Positions 43,901 to 46,917 of a DNA stretch of 46,917 nt are shown piece after piece (position 1 is the first letter of the stretch; every line of letters starts with the position of its first letter). The stretch lies in assembly GCF_029871205.1 (NCBI RefSeq), contig NZ_SSOJ01000155.1, positions 1 to 46,917 of the forward strand, read 5' to 3'. Source of the stretch: Pseudomonas sp. BN417. GTDB lineage: Bacteria; Pseudomonadota; Gammaproteobacteria; Pseudomonadales; Pseudomonadaceae. Position numbers and translations under genes: made by a program. The notes beneath the pieces are model-generated. The model ran no database searches and was not told the origin of the DNA. It saw only the letters and a list, made by a program, of their open reading frames with translations.

Positions 43901-45589
43901 GAGGAAGGCATCCACTTGCGGCTGAACCTTACGCGCGAACTCCTCGAACACCAGGTGCTGGTACTGCATCTCGGTACCGAACTTGGCGGCCTGGAACAGC
44001 CGCTCGCCGTTCCAGTCCAGCGCGGCGATTTCCGCCGGCGTGACCGGGAAGGTGGCCGGCGCGGTGCCCGGCATCAACCACGGGGTGAGGAAGGCCAGGT
44101 CGTTGGACGCCAGGATCACCGACTTGGTGTGGTCCACCAGGCGGTTGTGCTCGGAGTGGAACACGTGGTGCACGGCGGTCAGGCCGATGTTCTCGTTGAC
44201 CCGGCCATCGCCGGCCATGAAGTGCTGACCCAGCAGTTCGTCGTCATAGGTGCCGCCGATGCCATCGTCGACGCCGGCGACCGCATCGGCATCCGGCAGT
44301 TTCTGGACCCCGGTCTGGCTATCGAAGGGATTGGCACTATGGGCGATGTCGACGAGGAAGGCATGCCCGGTGCGCACCGCGCCGACCAGGCTGATGGGGG
44401 CCGCTGGATTGCCCTCGACAAGGAAGTCATCAGAGGTACCGCCAATCCCGTCGAACCCCGCCATCACCACTTGCGGGAAACCATTAGGGCCCTTGATGAA
44501 ATTGCCATAGAAGTCGGTGGCCAGCAGCGGGACACTGCCCACGTCGGCATCGGTCAGGTTGATCCCCAGCAGGTCGCGTGCCTGGGCCTTGACCACCGCC
44601 CAGGTGGACATGCCGCCGAGTTCCACGTCATCCGCGGAGCCGAATAGGCCATCAGCGCCCAGGCTGCGATTGGTGATCAGTTTGCCGGTGACCACCGGCT
44701 GACCGGCCGCATTCAGCTCATAGGCGCGCAGGAATACCTGGTGCGATGGGTGCGAGGTATAGGTCTGGTTCTGGTCGACGAAGGGCGACGTGGTGTTCAG
44801 GTGACGGTGCACATCGTCCGCGGTGTTCAGGATGCCGTCGGCTCCCGGCCCCACCGCGAGGTTGTCGGCCCGGGTGAGGACCATGAAGTTGCTTGCACCG
44901 CCCGGCACGAACAAGGGGTCATCCGGCTGCAGCGGAATGAACACGGTGCCGTTGTTGGCCTTCTGGATAAGGTCCAGGCCATGGTCGAAGAACTGGCCGA
45001 AGAAGGTGAACCAGGTGTTGAACGGTGCCGAGAGCCCCACGTCCGGGGCGGTGTTCGGGATGGTCAGCAGCGTCCCGGAGGGAATCGGGATGTTGTTCTG
45101 GTCCAGCAGGGTTCCGGTCGCGAATGGCAGGCCGGTTGCCGGATCGATCTGGGTGCCATCGGCGAAGGCCCCCTGTCCGGCATCGACGAACGCCTGAACC
45201 GCTGCGGGGTTGTTGCTGGTCTGGTCGGCGATCAGATTGGAGATGATCCGTGGATCGGCGTCGACCACGTTGCCGGCTACCGGTCCGGTGGTGGCGAAGT
45301 TGGTGTTGGTGACGAGGCCGCCGGGGGCCGGACCGTTGAGGTCGATGGTGTCACCATCCAGGTCATTGCGGAACGCCTGCTCGAGCATCAGCGGGAAGAA
45401 TTGATCGGCCGAACCGAACCCGTCTTTACCGAGGATCAGATTATTGAACCTTCCATCGACGGTACGCAGACCGAAGGGCACCTGGCTGTTGGGCAACAGG
45501 GAGGCGAGGTTCTTGCCGGCTGCGTGGGCTTCAGCGATGAGGATCTGCTGAAGAATGAACTCGAGGTCAGATCGAATGAAGTTGGCCAT
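34913..45589 (-). CDS. pehA: Giant RTX protein with two animal-type haem peroxidase domains (PehA-like), copy 2
   Basis: A 3558-residue paralogue of copy 1 with the same architecture. Peroxidase 1 (about 1-920) is followed by RTX (940-1120) and an Ig-like spacer. Peroxidase 2 (about 1506-2420, starting MIRSDLQFILDQILISEQHA) is followed by RTX (2443-2620), two Ig-like spacers, the four-unit RTX tail (about 3100-3487) and a C terminus ending ADFILAV. Distal sites are Gln199/Asp202/His203 and His1700; proximal sites are His589 (FRFGHSM) and His2098 (YRFGHSM). GDGRVNEN and NxxRxRDTGVPSLN are present in both domains. Inserts such as GPDGILNTADDVHRH and GVDGILGTADDVH resemble the Asp/Gly calcium loops described in the PehA peroxidase domain (PERCAL). 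GAGGACATATAA precedes the ATG. Export by a type I system is inferred; none is encoded here. Confidence 0.92.
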   Translation of the reverse strand: MANFIRSDLEFILQQILIAEAHAAGKNLASLLPNSQVPFGLRTVDGRFNNLILGKDGFGSADQFFPLMLEQAFRNDLDGDTIDLNGPAPGGLVTNTNFATTGPVAGNVVDADPRIISNLIADQTSNNPAAVQAFVDAGQGAFADGTQIDPATGLPFATGTLLDQNNIPIPSGTLLTIPNTAPDVGLSAPFNTWFTFFGQFFDHGLDLIQKANNGTVFIPLQPDDPLFVPGGASNFMVLTRADNLAVGPGADGILNTADDVHRHLNTTSPFVDQNQTYTSHPSHQVFLRAYELNAAGQPVVTGKLITNRSLGADGLFGSADDVELGGMSTWAVVKAQARDLLGINLTDADVGSVPLLATDFYGNFIKGPNGFPQVVMAGFDGIGGTSDDFLVEGNPAAPISLVGAVRTGHAFLVDIAHSANPFDSQTGVQKLPDADAVAGVDDGIGGTYDDELLGQHFMAGDGRVNENIGLTAVHHVFHSEHNRLVDHTKSVILASNDLAFLTPWLMPGTAPATFPVTPAEIAALDWNGERLFQAAKFGTEMQYQHLVFEEFARKVQPQVDAFLAPDGFDATIDPAIVNEFASVVFRFGHSMLVETIERRDANLFPDEIGLIQAFLNPLAFNQVGGVTVTAEQAAGAIVRGVTRQQGNEIDEFVTEAVRNNLLGLPLDLPALNISRGRDTGVPSLNAARREFYQMTGDNQLKPYTSWVDFMGNLKHEASLVNFIAAYGTHGTIINATTLAAKRAAAAAIVFGGVGEPADRLDFLNSTGDWANDFNGITTTGVDFVDFWIGGLAEKQMPFGGLLGSTFNFVFETQLEALQNGDRLYYLARLAGLNFLTEMENNSFAKLVMLNTDARHLPADVFSTPAFILEANPLLQRTGLNDAGPDGVQGTADDVLGPDGFPLNSDPLGGSALIPLVIRDNPATPGVDTNYLRYTGVDHVVLGGTDLDDTLIGSIGDDTIWGDAGNDRLEGGDGVDNIEGGDGNDIITDLGGDDVLKGNAGDDVIHGGNGENLILGGDGSDFIITGEDVTETFGGQGNDFILGSQMNLQTLGNEGDDWIEIGTSDGAGGDNFDPLEASTVQGHDVIITGGGFDEADGEGGDDIMVLSDGEDHFNGGGGFDWASYDNDPLGVSADLLVNDLIEPPVAPSNQGILDRFAFVEGLTGSQFADVLRGDHADAVEINVPGALNGGLNAAGIARITGLQDFLNQMLGTAAVPVVTSFASGNIILGGGGSDIMEGRGGDDLLDGERFLNVRIAVAGHVPQPGQPVITTVDSLTELIPFMLSGEITPSQLSIVREINTAAVASFDTAVFSDVLANYIVTTDAVTGVTTVQHQVVDVDGNVVAGPDGTDRVVNIERLQFADQAVVLVAGLNAEPVGQLTIDDTTPAVNQVLTVSAADITDADNPGTGAITGPISFVWQVERIANTGIFEDLRAEGANNPATVHGTTFRVTPDLDGLSLRVRAVYQDANGTLENVFSAATTPVTGVIVVAPPAPIPEESPTVSPGNGLHMIRSDLQFILDQILISEQHAAGADLLSLLPNSRVPFGIRTVDGSLNNLVVGQTNFGAADQDFPLLVPQQFRNDLDEAPFNGITNTNFATTGPVDGNVVDSDPRIISNLIVDQTITNPSAVQAFLEAGLGTQAVDPVTGALLFNADGTPIILDLAGVVIPRGQTLTIPNTTPDEGLSAPFNAWFTFFGQFFDHGLDFVQKGENGTVFVPLQPDDPLITHGPDGIAGTGDEVTNPALQFMMVTRAVNTQVLPGVDGILGTADDVHTQNNQTTPFVDQNQTYTSHPAHQVFLRAYELVGGVPVSTGRLITNRDLVDGIFGNGNDIELGGMATWGVVKAQARDLLGIELSDFDALNVPLVRVDPYGKFVPGPNGFAQLIVDLGADGIAQTTDDVLVEGDPAAPISPTAVGALRTGHMFLADIAHSANPFSAFGVPLTADADLIAGVDDGLGTTYDDELLAEHFMAGDGRVNENIALTAVHHVFHAEHNRLVGHIKDVVIASNDVAFVNQWLRTPITTLPTTQGEIDALQWNGERLFQAARFGTEMQYQHLVFEEFARKVQPQVDVFLTEGQGYDATINPAIVAEFAHAVYRFGHSMLLETVDRLDPNFASSEIGLVQAFLNPLAFNANGTLTAEQAAGAIVRGVTRQQGNEIDNFVTDALRNNLLGLPLDLPTVNMTRARDTGVPSLNRARLDFYTTTGDAQLKPYSSWVDFAMNLRHESSIINFIAAYGTHVSVTSATTLANKRLAAMELVFGTDQNGDGVVAADRLDFLNGPAATTGVDDIDLWVGGLAERQMPFGGLLGSTFNYVFENQMEKLQNGDRFYYLERTAGLNFLTELENNSFAKLIMANTNATHLPGDVFSTPAFILEANSLAQHTGLNEAGLDGIQGTADDVAGADGLFGNSDPQGGSALRPLVIRDDPTTPGVDANYLHYTGEDHVVLGGTAGNDILISGIGDDTLYGDAGNDRLEGGDGVDMIQGGPGDDIITDLGGDDNLQGGDGNDVIHAGNGINLMLGGFGKDFIITGEDESESFGGPGDDFILGVRPNEMVFGNEGDDWLEHGMADGSAGENFDARGLDAIVGNDVFIGQGTIDRMEGEGGDDIMVGNGGPTDRYIGGSGYDWAAFKDDPGGVNIDMRFRAFNEAPLGASAASVLARFESTEGLSGSAFGDVLRGDDFDAAAISVSGFTGSILTNLDLIDGLRAFLGAAAAGPDGILGNADDSFGAGNVILGGNGSDLIEGGGGDDQIDGDKWLNVAISVRANIDGTGAEIARFSNLTELVPFMTSGFFNPGQLVIVREILPGAGFSYDTVGFTGNAADYTVSIDNNGTALDISDDIVTVTDGEVGRDGVDRLTGVERLQFADQAMLLAPSGNFLPQGLVTVNDVTPEVGTLMKASIPGVTDADNPGGLVTGQVAYYWQVDNGDGLFRDIIQIDVAAADQTASGETFRVTADLAGQTLRVKAIYRDAHGVVETVFSAPTALVSATPAQDAATGEPAISDTSPTESLALAASQGTIDDPDGLTTSIFNFQWQASSDGVAFTNIAGATNRSFTPTTAQIGQQLRVVASFTDDLGGAETRTSATTGVVGAVILGTLGADVLNGTIGGDLINAGDGNDTLFGGLGDDTLNGESGDDMLIGGAGADLMAGGLGNDTYEMTDAGDVTGEFFGSGVDTVWTSVSNTTLTANVENLYFGGLGNFVGTGNALDNIIVGAMGDDLLIGGGGVDTLFGGAGNDTYEVREFGDAAVEQADQGIDTVFTSQTFYALPVNVENLHFVATADVVGIGNTLANNMVGGSGNDLLIGDAGADTMSGGAGNDTYEVADLGDSVVELGGEGNDSVRTSLGSYALTDNVENLLFTGSGNFFGVGNALANNMVTGSGHDVLIGGAGADTMSGGQGNDTYEVMDVGDAVVELANAGLDTVWTGLASYFLGDNLDNLNFGGTGNFLGAGNTLDNTLVGGAGNDVLAGGFGNDIMNGVLGNDMFVFGSGHDAVLGFGANPDGSQDQINVAGLGITAASFAADVAISGVAGSTVVTIGANTLTLVGVADAASINQADFILAV

Positions 45590-45626
45590 TTATATGTCCT
45601 CAGTTCCGACAGCAAAAAGTCAGGCT

Positions 45627-45652
45627 GAATCACGCCCACGCGGGAGCGATTC
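45627..45652. promoter_or_regulatory. Leader near-palindrome GAATC-N16-GATTC, copy 2
   Basis: This is the same 26-bp element as 34095-34120, with one base changed (GGGA for GGGT in the loop side). It is 38 bp before the gene 2 start codon. Confidence 0.55.
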
Positions 45653-45711
45653 CACGTTTGCAACGAAGAAGTCGAAGAAAAGACCGAATCGAATCCGCGA
45701 ACGAAAGCACC

Positions 45712-45729
45712 GAGCCCTTATAAGGGCTC
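45712..45729. promoter_or_regulatory. 18-bp perfect palindrome in gene 2 leader
   Basis: GAGCCCTTATAAGGGCTC is self-complementary across all 18 bases and lies about 120 bp before the gene 2 start. No equivalent is seen in the gene 1 leader. It may be a regulator dimer site or part of an RNA hairpin. Confidence 0.5.
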
Positions 45730-45784
45730 AGGTCTCAGAGGAATGATTCGGATCAATGACGCGCCGCGCTCTGCTTGGCGGCGG

Positions 45785-45883
45785 TCAGATACACGCGGTA
45801 GGCGGCCCGTGGAACAGGCCCGAAATGCGGACGCAAATCGGTAGGCATTCCAGCACGCGATGCCCCGACCACTCGATATCCAT
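45785..45883 (-). CDS. Putative 32-residue leader peptide upstream of giant gene 2
   Basis: ATG at 45883 has GGAG nine bases upstream (GGAGACCGTCATC). The peptide begins MDIEWSGHRV and ends SGLFHGPPTACI, with FHGPP at residues 24-28 as in the gene 1 leader ORF. It has three cysteines. It stops 195 nt before the gene 2 start. Expression is unproven. Confidence 0.4.
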   Translation of the reverse strand: MDIEWSGHRVLECLPICVRISGLFHGPPTACI

Positions 45884-45975
45884 GATGACGGTCTCCCCAG
45901 CAGATCAAGCTGCCAAAGGCTGCAACGTCCCGTCCTGGATGCAGTCTGCCGAGAAATGACAATTTCTCATTCCTG

Positions 45976-46004
45976 ACTAAAGTTCTGTGCCCAAGCACTG
46001 TCAA
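45976..46004 (-). promoter_or_regulatory. Sigma70-type promoter of giant gene 2
   Basis: TTGACA (46004-45999) and TTTAGT (45981-45976) with 17-bp spacing on the minus strand, identical in hexamers and spacing to the gene 1 promoter. The predicted leader is about 380 nt. Confidence 0.7.
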
Positions 46005-46188
46005 GAATACGTCGCGACATGTTTCAAAATGTAAAAATGCATTAAACAATTGAATTTAAAAAAAAATGTTAAAAACACCTACTCCAGGAACTCTTAAACA
46101 TGCGGTAATACTGTCCCGGCAGTCCTGGCACGCCACATTCCACACCACCGAAAGCCCCGTTCCAGAGCGGCTCGCGCGACACTCCCAT

Positions 46189-46255
46189 TTATCAGCGGAA
46201 TACCACCGTTGATTCAAGTGAGGAATCCGGGCATTTCAAAGGCATCTTTCTTGCT
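46189..46255. promoter_or_regulatory. 67-bp conserved upstream block, copy 2
   Basis: This is the counterpart of 34663-34729 with one mismatch, including GATTC-N7-GAATC at 46211-46227. It is about 185-250 bp upstream of the gene 2 promoter. Confidence 0.6.
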
Positions 46256-46369
46256 AGAAAAATGCAGCAACCCAGGCTGTGACCCCGACAGTTCCGGCGT
46301 CCATCACAGATCGGCGTGGAAGCCTGGATCAAAGATGCGCAAGCAATGGGGACAGACTTCTCCCGCCAT

Positions 46370-46405
46370 GAAAAACGGGGTGAAGTGCCAGGCACTTCAC
46401 CCCGT
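46370..46405 (-). terminator. Rho-independent terminator after giant gene 3
   Basis: A 15-bp stem (ACGGGGTGAAGTGCC at 46375-46389 with 46391-46405), inner pairs opening as the loop, followed on the minus strand by a T run. It lies 18 bp past the gene 3 stop codon and is homologous to the terminator at 34842-34880. Confidence 0.88.
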
Positions 46406-46422
46406 CAGACCAGCTCGATGAA

Positions 46423-46917
46423 TCAACCCGCGAGGATGAAGTCCGCCAGGGTGATGCTCGCGGCATCGGCCACGCCCACCAGGGTCAGGGTATTGGCGCC
46501 AATGGTCACCACGGTGCTGCCGGCGACACCACTGATGGCCACATCGGCGGCGAAGCTCGCCGCGGTGATGCCCAGCCCCGCGACGTTGATCTGGTCATGA
46601 GCGCCATCCGGGTTGGCGCCGAAGCCCAGCACCGCATCATGGCCGCTGCCGAACACGAACATGTCGTTGCCCAGGCCGCCATTCATGATGTCGTTGCCAA
46701 GACCGCCCGCCAGCACATCGTTCCCCGCGCCCCCCACCAGGGTGTTGTCCAGCGTGTTGCCGGCACCGATGAAGTTGCCCGTACCGCCGAAGTTCAGGTT
46801 GTCGACGTTGTCGCCCAGGACGTATGACGCGAGCCCGGTCCACACGGAGTCCAGCCCGGCGTTGGCCAGTTCCATCACCGCGTCGCCGACATCCGTCACT
46901 TCATAGATGTCGTTGCC
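46423..46917 (-). CDS. Third giant RTX protein, C-terminal fragment (5' part outside window)
   Basis: The reading frame is open from the right edge to the stop at 46423, giving 164 residues. It starts within an RTX unit (GNDIYEVTDVGDAVMEL) and covers the final NVDNLNFGG-type unit, RTX motifs LAGGLGNDIMNGGLGND, and the C-terminal secretion region ending ITLADFILAG. The last 60 residues follow copy 2 (VAGLGITAASF, ADVAISGVAG), while the upstream part is identical to copy 1. Whether the missing part has two peroxidase domains like its neighbours cannot be seen. Confidence 0.88.
   Translation of the reverse strand, partial: GNDIYEVTDVGDAVMELANAGLDSVWTGLASYVLGDNVDNLNFGGTGNFIGAGNTLDNTLVGGAGNDVLAGGLGNDIMNGGLGNDMFVFGSGHDAVLGFGANPDGAHDQINVAGLGITAASFAADVAISGVAGSTVVTIGANTLTLVGVADAASITLADFILAG
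46603..46917 (-). repeat. 315-nt segment identical to 23805-24119
   Basis: The exact match to copy 1 runs to the last base of the window. This is consistent with either recent sequence exchange or a contig that ends in an unresolved repeat. Confidence 0.93.

Larger units (their letters stand above)
34913..46422 (-). repeat. Tandem 11-kb unit 2 (gene plus upstream region)
   Basis: This is the second unit of the array. It is homologous over its whole length to 23628-34912, including the non-coding parts, but the two have diverged visibly at both protein and leader level. This points to an old duplication with partial sequence exchange. Confidence 0.9.
45590..46422. other. Intergenic region between giant genes 2 and 3
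   Basis: These 833 bases hold the promoter, leader and terminator elements of gene 2 and gene 3, arranged as in 34059-34912. The segment around 46010-46085 is strongly AT-rich. No full-size gene is supported. Confidence 0.85.

Noticed and set aside
45436-45663. Minus-strand frame containing TWNRSRVGVIQPD that overlaps the gene 2 start; a matching TWNRTRVGVIRPD frame occurs upstream of gene 1
   Set aside because: The apparent peptide conservation follows from the conserved 26-bp near-palindrome. The frames start from non-standard codons without ribosome sites, and they end differently in the two copies.
45753-46049. 98-codon minus-strand frame in the leader of giant gene 2
   Set aside because: Its start lies upstream of the predicted promoter and the longer form is not shared with copy 1. 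Only a short ORF in another frame (45785-45883) has a conserved motif and ribosome site.
1-46917. tRNA, rRNA, integrase, transposase or phage genes
   Set aside because: None was recognised on either strand. The array looks like tandem duplication rather than a mobile-element insertion, and no IS-type terminal repeats or transposase motifs flank it.

Overview
The window is high-GC DNA from a Pseudomonas-type gammaproteobacterium. The evidence is gene content and order: an aruI/aruS/aruR-like arginine-transaminase region, a cheR-cheV / flgA-flgM-flgN-flgZ block as in P. aeruginosa, Pseudomonas REP-type intergenic repeats, sigma54 and FliA flagellar promoters, and giant secreted RTX peroxidases resembling PehA of P. 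putida. All gene assignments come from reading translated sequence and remembered family motifs; no database search was run.

Layout. (1) 1-10541, minus strand: 5' part of an AruI-like 2-ketoarginine decarboxylase, an ADP-forming acyl-CoA ligase, an acyl-CoA dehydrogenase, an enoyl-CoA hydratase/isomerase, an amino-acid permease, then a three-gene signalling unit of response regulator, separate periplasmic binding protein and hybrid sensor kinase. (2) 10625-15373: a BetI-like TetR regulator divergent from a polyamine-type binding protein, a class III aminotransferase and a LuxR-type regulator, followed by the peroxide-resistance gene ohr. (3) 15518-19984: flagella and chemotaxis. cheV and cheR (minus) are divergent from flgA (sigma54-type promoter) and flgM-flgN-flgZ (a full-consensus FliA promoter). 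(4) 19998-23450, minus: a DUF2064 glycosyltransferase-like protein, an MFS transporter and a glutamine-synthetase-fold gamma-glutamylpolyamine synthetase of the PauA type. (5) 23628-46917, minus: half of the window is a tandem array of giant genes. Two are complete (3476 and 3558 aa) and a third enters from the right edge. Each complete protein has two animal-type haem peroxidase domains, two internal blocks of RTX calcium-binding repeats, Ig-like spacers, four C-terminal 80-residue RTX repeat units and a C-terminal type I secretion region.

The array is the outstanding part of the window. Each unit (about 11.3-11.5 kb) carries its own TTGACA-type promoter, a 5' leader of roughly 380 nt, and a terminator. 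The leader contains a short ORF in which an FHGPP motif falls at residues 24-28 in both copies. It also contains a GAATC/GATTC near-palindrome just before the ribosome binding site. A block of 67 bp with a single mismatch between units lies about 200 bp upstream of each promoter. All four complete peroxidase domains keep the distal Gln/His, the catalytic Arg, the proximal His and the Asp and Glu that form covalent haem esters in mammalian peroxidases. The partial third copy is a mosaic: its last part matches copy 2, and the preceding 315 nt are identical to copy 1 up to the final base of the window. That suggests gene conversion or an assembly break inside a repeat.

Arginine, polyamine and amino-acid use recur in regions 1, 2 and 4. 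Motility and a secreted adhesin-sized peroxidase fit a soil, rhizosphere or water lifestyle. No type I secretion apparatus for the giant proteins lies in the window.
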